Positions 48,970 to 59,700 of a DNA stretch of 64,000 bases are shown piece by piece (position 1 is the stretch's first letter; each line of letters opens with the position of its first letter). The DNA is from Streptomyces sp. H27-H5 (lineage in GTDB: Bacteria; Actinomycetota; Actinomycetes; Streptomycetales; Streptomycetaceae). Both the position numbers and the translations under genes were made by a program. The notes below the pieces were generated by a model, which ran no database searches, was not told the DNA's origin, and was given only the letters and a program-made list of their open reading frames with translations. The stretch covers positions 1 through 64,000 of the forward strand of contig NZ_JAPNLK010000053.1 in NCBI RefSeq assembly GCF_026627505.1, written 5' to 3'.

Positions 48970-49508
48970 CAGTGGCTCCGGCTGCGGCGCGCCTCGCGCC
49001 GACCGGCGGCGGCCCGACGCCACGTCCGCCCGGGGCTGGTCTTCGCCGCGGTGTTCCTGGTCCTCGGGATCCCGCTCGCGGTCCGGCACCCCTGGCTGCT
49101 GCTCGCGGCCGCGGCCTGCGGCCCTTTCGTCGCGGTGAACACCCTGTACGCCCGCGTGAACCGGGAGCGGGCGCTCCCCAACGGCCTGGCGGCGGTGGTC
49201 CCGGCGGGGCCGGGCTGCCGTGGGCGCCCGCGGCTGCCTGCCTGCTCTACTTCTGGGGCACGGTCCCCTACGTCAAGACGATGATCCGGGAGCGCCGCTC
49301 CGCCGGGTACCGCCGCGCGTCGGCCGCCCACCACGCGGTGGCCCTCGTCGCGGCGACCTTGTTGTCACCCTGGTTGGCCCTGCCCTTCGCGGGCTACCTG
49401 GCCCGCGCCGTCGCGCTGCCGGGGCGCGGCGTGAAGGTCCCGGTGGTCGGCGCCGTCGAGATCGCCGGCTCCGCGGCCCTGCTGCTCACGCTGCTGCTCG
49501 TCTTCTGA
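48970..49508 (+). pseudogene. Remnant of YwiC-family membrane protein gene
   Basis: Frame 1 (from about 48970) reads RRPAAARRHVRPGLVFAAVFLVLGIPLAV ... NTLYARVNRERALPNGLAAVVPA and is out of frame after about 49200. Frame 2 resumes GAGLPWAPAAACLLYFWGTVPYVKTMIRERRSAGYRRASAAHH ... to the stop at 49508. Together these cover the C-terminal two-thirds of a YwiC-like protein, with a short deletion and frameshift at about 49200-49220, and the N-terminus lost where the hemY-type remnant starts. Not a functional gene. Confidence 0.78.
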
Positions 49509-49538
49509 GCCCTACCGGCCCCCGGGGACCCCGCGCGG

Positions 49539-52436
49539 CTAGATCGCTTCCTTGCGGGTCAGGAAGTTGAACGAGATCCACCCCGGCAGCACCGGCAGCC
49601 AGAACGTCATCAGCCGGAACAGCAGCACCGACGAGAAGGCGATCTCGCGATCCAGCCCCGCCGCGATCAGACCCAGCGTCAGGGTGGTCTCCACCGCCCC
49701 GATGCCGCCCGGGGTCGGCGCCGCCGAACCGAGCGCGTTGCCCGCGAGGAACACGACCGCGATGCTGGCGTAGCTGATGGCCTGGCCGCCGCCGAACGCC
49801 CGGATCGAGGCGTCCAGACACATCACGAAGCAGCCCGTCAGCAGCAGCATGCCGCCGATGCCCGTCACCAGCTTCTTCGGCCGCTGGAGCACGTCCAGCA
49901 TGCGCGGCACCACGCCCGCGAACAGCGCCCGCAGCCGGGTCGCCACGAACTTCCGCATGAACGGGACCGCCGTCACCACCAGCACCAGCACCGCCACCGT
50001 CAGCAGACCCGCGATGACCGTCCGGGACGGGGTCATCTCCGTGGTCTTCTCGGTCCCGGTCAGATAGCCGAAGGACAGCAGCAGCAGGACGTGGCTCGCG
50101 AGCCCGAACAGTTGGGACGCGCCCACGCTCGCCACCGCGAGTCCCGGCCGGATGCCCGACCGCTGGAGGAACCGCGTGTTCAGGGCGACACCGCCCACCG
50201 CCGCCGGGGCGACGAGCTTCACGAAGGACCCGGCGACCTGCGCCAGCACCGTCCGCAGGAAGGAGACCCGCTCCGGCACGAAGCCCAACAGGCTCATCGC
50301 CGCCGCGAGGTAACTCAGGGCGGAGAAGGCCAGCGCCGCCCCCACCCAGCCCCACTGGGCCTCCGCGATGATCGTCCCGAAGTCCACGTGGGCCAGCTGC
50401 GTCAGCAGGAAGTACGCGCCGAAGGCACCCGCGATGAACGACACGAGGGTGCGCGGCCTGATGCGCTCCAGGCGGGCCGGCTCCACCGGGGCCTGGGGGC
50501 GCAGCAGCAGCACCTGTCGGCGGATCTGGCTCAGCAGATCCTCCTCGCGGGCCTCGTCGAGCGCGTCGTCCAGGGCCCGCTTCTCGGCCTTGCGGTCGGC
50601 GGCCGTGGCCTCGGCGGGAGCCGAGGCGTTCGCCTCGCGCGCCGCCTTCGCGGCCCGCGAGGACTCCAGTACGGCCTCCCGTTCCCGGTCGGCCCGCTCG
50701 CGGGCGAGCTTGCGCAGCGTCGCCCGGGTGGAGCGGCTCAGCGCGATCGGCTGGAGCAGCGGCAGACAGTCCGCGACCACGTCGGGACCGAGCACGGACA
50801 CCGCCGAGGCCACCGACCGCTCCGCGCCGACCCGCAGGCCGAGGGTGGTCAGCAGCTGGGCGACGTCCATGCGCAGCACCAGGTCACCGGCCGCGATCTC
50901 GCCGCCGCGCAGGTCCGTGAGGATGACCTTGCCGGAACGATCCACCACGAGGGCGTCACCGGTGAGCCGCCGGTGCGCGATGCGCCGCGACTGGAGGGCC
51001 CTGACCTGCTCCCACGCGTTGCGCGTCAGCTCGTCGGTGATCTCCCCGTCGTCCAGGGAGTCGAGCGTGCGGCCGCCCAGGTGCTCGTACACGAGCATCA
51101 CGGCGTCCGGACCCAGCTCGGAGGTCGCGATCAACTTGGGCGCGTTCGCCCCGGCCGCGATGGCGGCGTACGCGAGGAGGGCCTCCTGCTCCAGTGCCTG
51201 ACGCAGCGACTGGAGGCTGCGCCGGGTGGTGATGCCGCGCAGCGTGAGCCGGCGCCAGACCCGATAGAAGAAGCCCTGCGCCTGCTGCTCGCGGTCGACG
51301 ACCGTGACGTCGAGGGGCGGCCCCTTCTCCAGCGTCACGTGGTACCGACGGCCCCGGTCGCTCACCTCGGAGGCCTCCGGACCGTCCGGCGCCTCGGCGC
51401 GCATCGCGCTCACCGGCTGGAAGCCGACCCGGCGCAGACCGGCGAGGAGGTTCTGCCCGGTGGGGCGGACGTTCGGGGAACCGACGGCGTACAGGGTCCC
51501 GTAGGCGACGGTCCAGCCGATGAGGACGGTCAGGATGATCGAGAGGGGAGTGGTGTACCCGCTGACCAGCATGGCGAAGGCGTCGAGCAGCAGCACCACC
51601 CACAGGGCGACCCGCCAGCGCGGCCGGCGCGTCATGCCGACGGCCGTCATGTAGGCGATGACCGGCGCGAGGTAGCCGTGCACCGGGTCGGTCAGGGCGC
51701 CGGCGGTACCCGTCGGCAGGGTCAGGGAGTCCTGGATGGTGGCGGAGGCGGCCTGGGAGACCCACAGGTCGGTGGCGAGCGTGACGCCGTGCGCGAGGAC
51801 GGCCGCGAGGACGCCGTCGGCGATGCGCAGGCCGTCGCGTTTGATGAGCCGCTCGATCGCGAAGGCGACGGGCACCAGGAGCACCGCGATGCTCGACACC
51901 AGACCCGCGACCTTGATCAACAGGTCGGGTGCCTGGCCGGTGCCGTTGCTGATGTCCTCTTCGAGGCCCGCGGTGGTGCCGTGGGCGAAGGCGGCGATGG
52001 CGAGGACCACGGCGATGCCGAGGATGCCGACCAGCAGGCGCACCAGGTCGGACGGGCGGTGCACGCGGGCCGCGAGCAGCGGTTCGTCCACCTCGACATG
52101 GTCGGCGGCGGTGGGGGCGTGACCGTGCGGCCGCTCCGGGTGGTCGAAGTCGTCCACCCGCCCGTGGTCGGGGTCGAGGCCGTGACGGGCGCCACGACGG
52201 CGCGCGTCCCGCTCGTCGCGGGGACCCTCGTCCGAGTGGTCGTCCGCAGGGTCGCGGGAGGGATCCCCGGGACCGTCGGCGGGCCGGTCGTCGGCCTTGC
52301 CGCCGGACTTCTCGTTCGGCACGTCGGACCTGTCGTCGGGCATTTCGCGGGGCGCGTCCGGGTGCGCGTCTGGGCGCGCGCCGTCATCCGCCGTCGCGCC
52401 GTCCGGAGGGCTCACACCCTGCTCCTTCGCCGTCAC
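49539..52436 (-). CDS. Large flippase-like membrane protein with kinase-like domain
   Basis: The protein has 965 residues. An acidic disordered N-terminus (about 1-110) precedes five to seven membrane helices (about 125-320), then a kinase-like cytoplasmic domain (about 350-620) with VMLVYEHLGGRTLDSL, IAHRRLTGDALVVDRSGKVILTDLRGGE. The canonical HRD and DFG motifs are replaced (HRR, DLR), so it may be a pseudokinase or Rio-like. A C-terminal lysylphosphatidylglycerol synthetase-type transmembrane (flippase-like, DUF350-related) domain ends the protein (APTPGGIGAVETTL, LPGWISFNFLTRKEAI). Start GTG 52436 is used; GTG 52463 is an alternative. Substrate is not known. Confidence 0.84.
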   Translation of the reverse strand: MTAKEQGVSPPDGATADDGARPDAHPDAPREMPDDRSDVPNEKSGGKADDRPADGPGDPSRDPADDHSDEGPRDERDARRRGARHGLDPDHGRVDDFDHPERPHGHAPTAADHVEVDEPLLAARVHRPSDLVRLLVGILGIAVVLAIAAFAHGTTAGLEEDISNGTGQAPDLLIKVAGLVSSIAVLLVPVAFAIERLIKRDGLRIADGVLAAVLAHGVTLATDLWVSQAASATIQDSLTLPTGTAGALTDPVHGYLAPVIAYMTAVGMTRRPRWRVALWVVLLLDAFAMLVSGYTTPLSIILTVLIGWTVAYGTLYAVGSPNVRPTGQNLLAGLRRVGFQPVSAMRAEAPDGPEASEVSDRGRRYHVTLEKGPPLDVTVVDREQQAQGFFYRVWRRLTLRGITTRRSLQSLRQALEQEALLAYAAIAAGANAPKLIATSELGPDAVMLVYEHLGGRTLDSLDDGEITDELTRNAWEQVRALQSRRIAHRRLTGDALVVDRSGKVILTDLRGGEIAAGDLVLRMDVAQLLTTLGLRVGAERSVASAVSVLGPDVVADCLPLLQPIALSRSTRATLRKLARERADREREAVLESSRAAKAAREANASAPAEATAADRKAEKRALDDALDEAREEDLLSQIRRQVLLLRPQAPVEPARLERIRPRTLVSFIAGAFGAYFLLTQLAHVDFGTIIAEAQWGWVGAALAFSALSYLAAAMSLLGFVPERVSFLRTVLAQVAGSFVKLVAPAAVGGVALNTRFLQRSGIRPGLAVASVGASQLFGLASHVLLLLSFGYLTGTEKTTEMTPSRTVIAGLLTVAVLVLVVTAVPFMRKFVATRLRALFAGVVPRMLDVLQRPKKLVTGIGGMLLLTGCFVMCLDASIRAFGGGQAISYASIAVVFLAGNALGSAAPTPGGIGAVETTLTLGLIAAGLDREIAFSSVLLFRLMTFWLPVLPGWISFNFLTRKEAI

Positions 52437-52582
52437 ATCCGTCTCTTCTTGATCACGTATCACCAGTCACCGCCCGCAAGATGGTGGCACGGACCGGCTG
52501 CCGTGCGGGGCAGCAGGGTGCGCGCCGGTGCGGAAGGAAACCTTCCGTCGTGGTGTCGGTGACGTGCGGCACCATGTTCCGA

Positions 52583-52930
52583 ATGAGCGAAGAGCTTCCC
52601 GAGTACGCGGAGCGGGTGCTGGAGGCGGCCGAGCGGATTCCGCCCGGCCGGGTGATGACGTACGGCGACGTCGCGGAGTGGATCGGCACGGGCGGACCAC
52701 GCCAAGTCGGGCGTGTCATGGCCCTGTACGGGGGAGCCGTGCCCTGGTGGCGCGTGGTCAGGGCCGACGGCCGACCCCTGCCCGGGAGCGAGCACCGAGC
52801 CCTGGAGCACTACCGCGCCGAGGGCACTCCCCTGCGCGACACGGCCGGCGGCGAGCCCCGGCTGGCGATGCGCCGGGCACGCTGGGACGGGCGGCAGGGG
52901 CCGGGCGAAGGCGACGAGGGTCACATCTGA
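52583..52930 (+). CDS. Alkyltransferase-like (ATL) protein, MGMT family
   Basis: The protein has 115 residues: MSEELPEYAERVLEAAERIPPGRVMTYGDVAEWIGTGGPRQVGRVMALYGGAVPWWRVVRADGRPLPG. It is the MGMT DNA-binding domain, but the active-site PCHR is PWWR. Loss of the cysteine with Trp is the hallmark of ATL proteins, which bind O6-alkylguanine and hand it to nucleotide excision repair. Its start is uncertain: ATG 52574 is in frame, but no good ribosome site is visible. It lies divergent from the flippase-like gene and upstream of adnA; M. tuberculosis has Rv3204 at a similar place. Confidence 0.85.
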   Translation: MSEELPEYAERVLEAAERIPPGRVMTYGDVAEWIGTGGPRQVGRVMALYGGAVPWWRVVRADGRPLPGSEHRALEHYRAEGTPLRDTAGGEPRLAMRRARWDGRQGPGEGDEGHI

Positions 52931-53212
52931 CAGCTTCGGGCATGCGGAGCCGGGGCGGGCGGTCGAAGGCTCGTACGGGGGACGACACGAGGACCCCCCG
53001 AGGCGACGCCGGGAGCCGCCCGGGGAGACTGCGGGAGCCGGCGCGGGTGGCGTAGCGTGGCCCCTTCGGCCGTCGCCGCCGCCCTCGCCGCAGTCGCCAC
53101 CGAAGCGACGCCCGGCACGACGGTCGGGAACGCGGTCGGCGAGGCCACCGAGGCAACCGCAGTCGTCGCAGCAACCGCAGTGACGGAAGACCCACCAGGA
53201 CCGGCACACCAC

Positions 53213-56200
53213 GTGATCACCTCTCCTTCCGACCGCTCGGAGCGGCGTACGCGGACTCCTGACGCGTACCGCCTGGTGCGCACCGGGCCGGAACGGGTGG
53301 CTCCCCCTGTCTTGGACGCAGCGCAACGGGCGGTGGTTGACCACACCACCGGACCACTGCTGGTCCTGGCCGGACCCGGCACCGGGAAGACCACCACCCT
53401 GATCGAGGCGGCCGCCGCCCGGGTCGAGGCCGGCACGGACCCCTCCCGCATCCTGATCCTCACCTTCAGCCGCAAGGCCGCCGTCGAACTCCGCGACCGG
53501 GCCGCCCTGCGCCTGGGCGGCGCGCGGGCTCCGCAGGCCACCACCTTCCACTCCTACTGCTACGGCCTGGTCCGCGCCCACCAGGACACCGACCTGTTCG
53601 CCGACCCGCTGCGGCTGCTGTCCGGGCCGGAGCAGGACGTCATGGTCCGCACCCTGCTGGAGGGCCAGCGCCGGATCCGCTCCATCCGCTGGCCCGACGA
53701 CCTGCGCGCCGCCCTGACCACGCGCGGGTTCGCCGACGAGGTCCGCGCCGTCCTGGCCCGCGCCCGCGAACTGGGCCTGGGCCCCGGGGCCCTGTCCGAC
53801 TTCGCCGACCGCATCGGCCGCCCGGACTGGAAGGCGGCCGCCGCGTTCCTCTCCGAGTACCTGGACGTCCTCGACATGCAGGGCACCCTCGACTACGCGG
53901 AACTGCTCCACCGCGCCGTCCTGCTGGCCGAACGCACCCCGTCCCTGGCCTCGTCCCACGACGTGATCCTCGTCGACGAGTACCAGGACACGGACGCCTC
54001 CCAGCTGCGACTGCTGCGCGCCCTGTCCGGACCCGGCGGCACACTGATCGCCTTCGGCGACCCGGACCAGTCGATCTACGCGTTCCGCGGCGCCGACATC
54101 AACAACATCCTGGACTTCGAGACCTCCTTCCCCGGCGCACGGGTCCGGGCCCTCACGGTCGGCCGGCGCTCCTCCTCGGCGCTGCTCGCCGCGACCCGCC
54201 TCCTCACCACCCGGATGCCCGTCCCGCGGCTGCCCTCGGCGGCGGTACGCGCCCACCGCGACCTGCGCGCCACGCGGGAGGGCGGCCGGGTGGAGGTGTA
54301 CACGTACCCCACCGCCGGGGCGGAACTGGACAACATCGCGGACATCCTGCGCCGGGCCCACCTGGAGGACGGCGTGCCGTGGCAGGACATGGCGGTGCTG
54401 GTCCGCGCGGGCGGCCGTACCCTCCCCGCGATGCGCCGCGCCCTCGTCTCGGCCGGCGTGCCCGCCGAGACGGACGGCACGGACACCCCCCTGCGCCACG
54501 AACCCGCCGTCGCCCCCCTGCTCACGGCCCTGCGCATCACCGCCACGGCCGCCGCCCGCCCGCCGGCGGACGCGGACCCCGCCGACCCGGACGGTGCGGG
54601 CCCCGACGCCGAGCGCCCCGAGGAACCGTCCGAGGCCGACGCCGGCGCCGACGCCGAAGCCCGAGCCGAAGCGGACGCTGGCGCCGACGCCGACACGGAC
54701 CACCCCGCGCCGGACCACCCCGCGCCGGGCGACCCCACCTCCGCGCCCCCCGGGGACCGGGCCCGGGACGAGGCCGACACCGCCGACCACGGATGGGTCG
54801 GGGTCGAGGCCGCCATCGCCCTGCTCGGCTCCCCGCTCGGCGGGATGGACGCCGCAGACCTGCGCCGCCTCGGCCGCGCCCTGCGCGACGAGGAACGGGC
54901 CGCGGGCGTCAAGGTGCCCGCGCCCTCCGACGTCCTGCTGGCCCGCGCCCTCGCCGAACCCGAGCGGCTCGTCGCCCACGACCCCGCCCACGCCCGCGGC
55001 GCGCAGCGCCTCGGCCTGCTCCTGCGCAAGACGCGCGAACTGCTCCAGGGCGGCGGCACCGCCGAAGAGGCCCTGTGGACCCTGTGGGACGGCACCCCCT
55101 GGCCGCAGCGCCTGGAGCGCGGCGCCCGTCGCGGCGGCGCCGGCGGCCGCAACGCCGACCGGGACCTCGACGCCGTCTGCGCGCTCTTCGACACCGCCGC
55201 CCGCGCCGAGGACCGCACCGGTGGCCGCGGCGCCCTCAACTTCCTCGAACAGCTCGAAGCCGAGGACATCGCCGCCGACACCCTCACCACCCGCGCGACC
55301 CGCCGCGACGCCGTCCGACTGATGACCGCCCACCGGTCGAAGGGCCTCGAATGGGGTCTCGTCGTCGTCGCCGGCGTCCAGGAGGGGCTCTGGCCCGACC
55401 TGCGCCGGCGCGGCTCCCTCCTGGAAGCCGACCGGATCGGCCGCGACGGCCTCGCCGAACCGCTCACCCCCGGCGCCCTCCTCGCCGAGGAACGACGGCT
55501 GTTCTACGTGGCCGCGACCCGCGCCCGCGAACGCCTCGTCGTCACCGCCGTCAAGGCCCCCGCCGAGGACGGCGACCAGCCCTCCCGCCTCCTCACCGAA
55601 CTCGGCGTCCCCCCGAAGGACGTCACCGGACGCCCCCGACGCCCCCTGGCCGTCCCGGCGCTCGTCGCGGAACTGCGCGCCACCACCGTCGACCCCGAGG
55701 CCTCCGAGGCGCTGCGCGACGCCGCGGCCCGCCGGCTCGCCCGCCTCGCCGTGCTCACCGACGACGAGGACCGCCCCCTGGTCCCCGCCGCGCACCCGCA
55801 ACGCTGGTGGGGACTGTACGAACCGACCCGCAGCAGCGTCCCGCTGCGCGACCGGGACCGCCCCGTGGCCCTGTCCGGATCGGCCCTGGACCAGCTCGCC
55901 AACACCTGCTCCCTCCAGTGGTTCCTGGGCCGCGAGGTCAAGGCCGACGCCCCCTCCACCGCCGCCCAGGGCTTCGGGAACGTCGTCCACGTCCTCGCCG
56001 ACGAGGTCGCCTCGGGCCGCACGCCCGCCGACCTCGCCGTGCTCATGGAGCGCCTCGACTCCGTCTGGGACGCACTCGCCTTCGACGCCCCCTGGAAGTC
56101 CCGCCAGGAGAAGGAGAACGCCCGCGCCGCCCTGGAACGCTTCCTGCGCTGGCACACCACCGACCGGGGCGGCCGGGAGGCCGTCGCCACCGAGCACGAC

Positions 56201-56665
56201 TTCGACGTCACGCTGGAGGCGGGGGAGTTCGCCGTACGGATCCGCGGCTCCATGGACCGGGTCGAGGCCGACCCGCAGGGACGCGCCTACGTCGTGGACT
56301 TCAAGACCGGCAAGGCCGCTCCCACCAAGGACGAGGTCGCGCGCCACCCCCAGCTCGCCGTCTACCAGCTCGCCGTGCGCGAGGGCGCCGTCGACGAGGC
56401 CTTCGACGGCGTGCGCCCCGACCCCGGCGGCGCCGAACTCGTCCAGCTGCGCCAGGGCGCGCCCAGGAAGGACGGCGGCGACGAGGTCCCCAAGGTCCAG
56501 GCGCAGCAGCCCCTCGAAGGCGAGTGGGTGGGCGACCTGCTGGCCAACGCCGCCGGCCGGGTACTGGACGAGCGGTTCACGCCCGCCGCCGGCGAGCACT
56601 GCAAACGCTGCTCCTTCCGCAGCTCGTGCAGCGCCCTCCCCGAGGGCCGCCAGACCGTGGAATGA
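53213..56665 (+). CDS. adnA: AdnA, helicase-nuclease subunit with Fe-S nuclease domain
   Basis: The protein has 1150 residues. The UvrD/RecB-like motor has AGPGTGKTTTL (Walker A), ILVDEYQDTDASQL (II), and MTAHRSKGLEWGLVVV (V). The C-terminal RecB-like nuclease (about 890-1150) has GSMDRVEADPQGRAYVVDFKTGK (Asp, Asp, Lys) and QLAVYQLAV. Four cysteines surround the nuclease (NTCSLQWF, HCKRCSFRSSC) and fit an Fe-S cluster like that of AddB and AdnA. Residues about 455-530 are an acidic, Asp/Ala/Pro-rich insert. GTG 53213 is used because it follows the Ala-rich upstream reading; an upstream GTG 53057 is in frame. AdnA pairs with AdnB for double-strand-break processing, reported essential in Streptomyces. 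Confidence 0.88.
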   Translation: MITSPSDRSERRTRTPDAYRLVRTGPERVAPPVLDAAQRAVVDHTTGPLLVLAGPGTGKTTTLIEAAAARVEAGTDPSRILILTFSRKAAVELRDRAALRLGGARAPQATTFHSYCYGLVRAHQDTDLFADPLRLLSGPEQDVMVRTLLEGQRRIRSIRWPDDLRAALTTRGFADEVRAVLARARELGLGPGALSDFADRIGRPDWKAAAAFLSEYLDVLDMQGTLDYAELLHRAVLLAERTPSLASSHDVILVDEYQDTDASQLRLLRALSGPGGTLIAFGDPDQSIYAFRGADINNILDFETSFPGARVRALTVGRRSSSALLAATRLLTTRMPVPRLPSAAVRAHRDLRATREGGRVEVYTYPTAGAELDNIADILRRAHLEDGVPWQDMAVLVRAGGRTLPAMRRALVSAGVPAETDGTDTPLRHEPAVAPLLTALRITATAAARPPADADPADPDGAGPDAERPEEPSEADAGADAEARAEADAGADADTDHPAPDHPAPGDPTSAPPGDRARDEADTADHGWVGVEAAIALLGSPLGGMDAADLRRLGRALRDEERAAGVKVPAPSDVLLARALAEPERLVAHDPAHARGAQRLGLLLRKTRELLQGGGTAEEALWTLWDGTPWPQRLERGARRGGAGGRNADRDLDAVCALFDTAARAEDRTGGRGALNFLEQLEAEDIAADTLTTRATRRDAVRLMTAHRSKGLEWGLVVVAGVQEGLWPDLRRRGSLLEADRIGRDGLAEPLTPGALLAEERRLFYVAATRARERLVVTAVKAPAEDGDQPSRLLTELGVPPKDVTGRPRRPLAVPALVAELRATTVDPEASEALRDAAARRLARLAVLTDDEDRPLVPAAHPQRWWGLYEPTRSSVPLRDRDRPVALSGSALDQLANTCSLQWFLGREVKADAPSTAAQGFGNVVHVLADEVASGRTPADLAVLMERLDSVWDALAFDAPWKSRQEKENARAALERFLRWHTTDRGGREAVATEHDFDVTLEAGEFAVRIRGSMDRVEADPQGRAYVVDFKTGKAAPTKDEVARHPQLAVYQLAVREGAVDEAFDGVRPDPGGAELVQLRQGAPRKDGGDEVPKVQAQQPLEGEWVGDLLANAAGRVLDERFTPAAGEHCKRCSFRSSCSALPEGRQTVE

Positions 56666-56719
56666 GCCGGACCCCGCCCGCTCGTCGAGACGGCGGTGGG
56701 GAGTGTCGGTGCCGGCGGC

Positions 56720-56731
56720 TAGCCTTTTCAC
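56720..56731 (+). promoter_or_regulatory. -10 TAGCCT, leaderless adnB
   Basis: TAGCCT (56720-56725) ends six bases before GTG 56732, with no ribosome site. It suggests that adnB has its own promoter in the 66-base gap after adnA. Confidence 0.4.
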
Positions 56732-59700
56732 GTGTCCGCGCGCCCGACCGTCCCGGCGGTGATCAGCGATCCCGAGCAGCTCAAGGAGCTCCTCGGGATC
56801 CCCTTCACGCCCGAACAGATGGCCTGCGTCACCGCCCCGCCCGCGCCCCAGGTCATCGTCGCGGGCGCCGGCTCCGGCAAGACGACCGTCATGGCGGCCC
56901 GCGTCGTCTGGCTGGTCGGCACCGGCGCCGTCGCACCCCAGGAGGTCCTCGGCCTGACCTTCACCAACAAGGCCGCCGGCGAGCTCGCCGAGCGCGTGCG
57001 CAAGGCCCTCGCGCGGGCCGGCATCAGCGACCCGGACCCCTCCCCGGCCGACCCCGACGCGGCCGGGGGCGAGCCCCGCATCTCCACGTACCACGCCTTC
57101 GCCGGCCAACTCCTCAAGGACCACGGTCTGCGCATCGGGCTGGAGCCCAGCGCCCGACTGCTCGCCGACGCCACCCGCTTCCAGCTCGCCGCGCGCGTGC
57201 TGCGCGAGGCGCCCGGCCCGTACCCGTCGCTCACCAAGTCCATCCCCGACCTGGTCAGTGACCTGCTCGCGCTCGACGCGGAGCTCTCCGAACACCTCGT
57301 CACCCCCGAGGAGCTCCGCGCGTACGACACCGGGCTGCTCGACGTGCTCGCGGACACCCGGCTCACCAACGACGACCTGCGCAAGGTCCCCGAGGCGGGC
57401 CGCGGCCGGCTGGAACTGCTGGAGCTAGTCGCCCGCTACCGCGTCGCCAAACGCGCCCGCGACCTGATCGACTTCAGCGACCAGATCGCGCTCTCCGCAC
57501 AGCTCGCCACCACCCGACCCGAGGTGGGGGCCCTGCTGCGCGAGGAGTTCAAGGTCGTCTTGCTCGACGAGTACCAGGACACCTCCGTCGCGCAGAGGCT
57601 GCTGCTGTCCGGGCTGTTCGGCGGCGGCACCGGCCACGCCGTCACCGCCGTCGGCGACCCCTGCCAGGCGATCTACGGCTGGCGCGGCGCCTCCGTGGCC
57701 AACCTCGACGACTTCCCCGAGCACTTCCCGCACGCCGACCGCCGCCCCGCCACCCGCTTCTCGCTCAGCGAGAACCGCCGCAGCGGCGGCCGCCTGCTCG
57801 ACCTGGCCAACGAACTGGCCGCGCCGCTGCGCGCCATGCACGAGGGCGTCGAGGCGCTGCGTCCGGCGCCCGGCGCCGAACGGGACGGATCCGTGCGGTG
57901 CGCCCTGCTGCCCACCCACGCCGAGGAGCTGGAGTGGCTCGGGGACTCCGTCGCCCACCTGGTGCGGACGGGGACCGAGCCCGGCGAGATCGCCGTGCTG
58001 TGCCGCTCGGCCGGTGACTTCGCCCGGATCCAGGCGGTCCTGGTGGCCCGCGACGTCCCCGTCGAGGTGGTCGGCCTGTCCGGCCTGCTGCACCTGCCGG
58101 AGGTCGCCGACCTGGTCTCGGTCTGCGAGGTGCTCCAGGACCCGGGGGCCAACGCCGCCCTCGTCCGGCTGCTGATCGGCCCGCGCTGGCGCATCGGCGC
58201 CCGCGACCTGGCGCTGCTCGGGCGCCGGGCACGGCAACTGATCGGACGGACCCCCGCAGGCACGGACGATCCGGACGGACGCCTCGCGGCGGCCGTCGAG
58301 GGCGTCGACCCGGCGGAGGTCGTCTCGCTCGCCGACGCGCTGGAGACCTTCCTCGACGGGTCCGGGGCCTCCGCCGCCGACGACCTGCCCTTCTCGGCGG
58401 ACGCCCGCGTCCGCTTCGCGCACCTCGCCCGCGAGCTGCGCGACCTGCGGCGCTCGCTCGCCGACCCGCTGATGGACGTCCTGCACCGGGTACTGGCCAC
58501 GACCGGCCTCGACGTGGAACTGTCCGCCTCCCCGCACGCCCTCGCCGCGCGCCGGCGCGAGACCCTGTCGAACTTCATGGACGTGGCCGCCGGGTTCGCC
58601 GCCCTCGACGGGGAGGCCTCGCTGCTCGCGTTCCTGGCCTTCCTGCGGACCGCCGCCCAGTACGAGAAGGGCCTCGACCACGCGCTCCCCGGCGGGGAGA
58701 ACACCGTCAAGGTGCTCACCGCCCACAAGTCCAAGGGCCTGGAGTGGGACGTGGTGGTGGTCCCCGACCTGTGCGCGGGCGCCTTCCCGAAAGAGAAGCC
58801 GCCGGAGGCCTGGACCTCGTACGCCAAGGTCCTGCCGTACGCGCTGCGCGGCGACGCCTCCACCCTGCCGGGGGACCCGGCATGGACCTCGGCGGGGCTC
58901 AAGTCCTTCAAGGCCGCCCTGAAGGAACACAAGGCCGTCGAGGAACTCCGCCTCGGATACGTGACCTTCACCCGCCCGCGCTCCCTCCTGCTGGCCTCCG
59001 GCCACTGGTGGGGCCCGAGCCAGAAGAAGCCGCGCGGCCCTTCGGCGTTCCTCTCCGCGCTCCGGACCCACTGCGAGGCCGGGCACGGCGAGATCGAGGC
59101 CTGGGCGCCGGAGCCCGAGCCCGGCGCCGAGAACCCGGTCCTGTCCGAGGCCGGCGCCCCGGACCACTCCTGGCCCCTGCCCCTGGACCCGACCTCGCTG
59201 CACCTGCGCCGTCGCGCGGCCGCGCTGGTGGAGGCCCACCTCGCGACGCCCGCGACCCCGGCGCCGCACGAAGAGCCGGAAGAGCCCGGGGCGTCCGGGG
59301 AGCCCTACCTGTGGCCACCCGACTGCGAGGACCCGGCGTACGACGCGGAACCCTGGCCGGACACGGACCCCCACTCGGACCCCGACCCGTGGTCCGGGGT
59401 CGGCCCGGCCGCGGAAGGCCGGCCGGACGCGCCGGACACGGACCCCCGGTCCTCCCGGGCGGCGGACGCGACCCCCGGCGCGGCCGGACCCCGGGCCCGC
59501 GTCCCCGCCCAGGACACCGGGCGGACCCCGACCCCCGCGCCCCCGCCCGACGAGGACCTCTGGGCCCCGGGCGAAGCCCTGCCCGCCCCCACCCCCGCAG
59601 CCGCCCCGGCCCCGGCCCCGGACGAGGATCCGTACGAGGACCCTTGGGCGGCGCCCGGCGCCCCGGTCCCGGCCCAACCCACCGCCGGCGCCAGCCGCCC

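Noticed and set aside
48484..49284. An intact 266-codon plus-strand gene
   Set aside because: Only its last third resembles a protein (YwiC-like), and the similarity continues in another frame; it is better explained as a broken gene.
52460..57295. Minus-strand frame of about 1600 codons opposite adnA
   Set aside because: Gly/Val/Arg-rich antisense shadow without domain motifs. The plus strand carries complete helicase and nuclease motifs.
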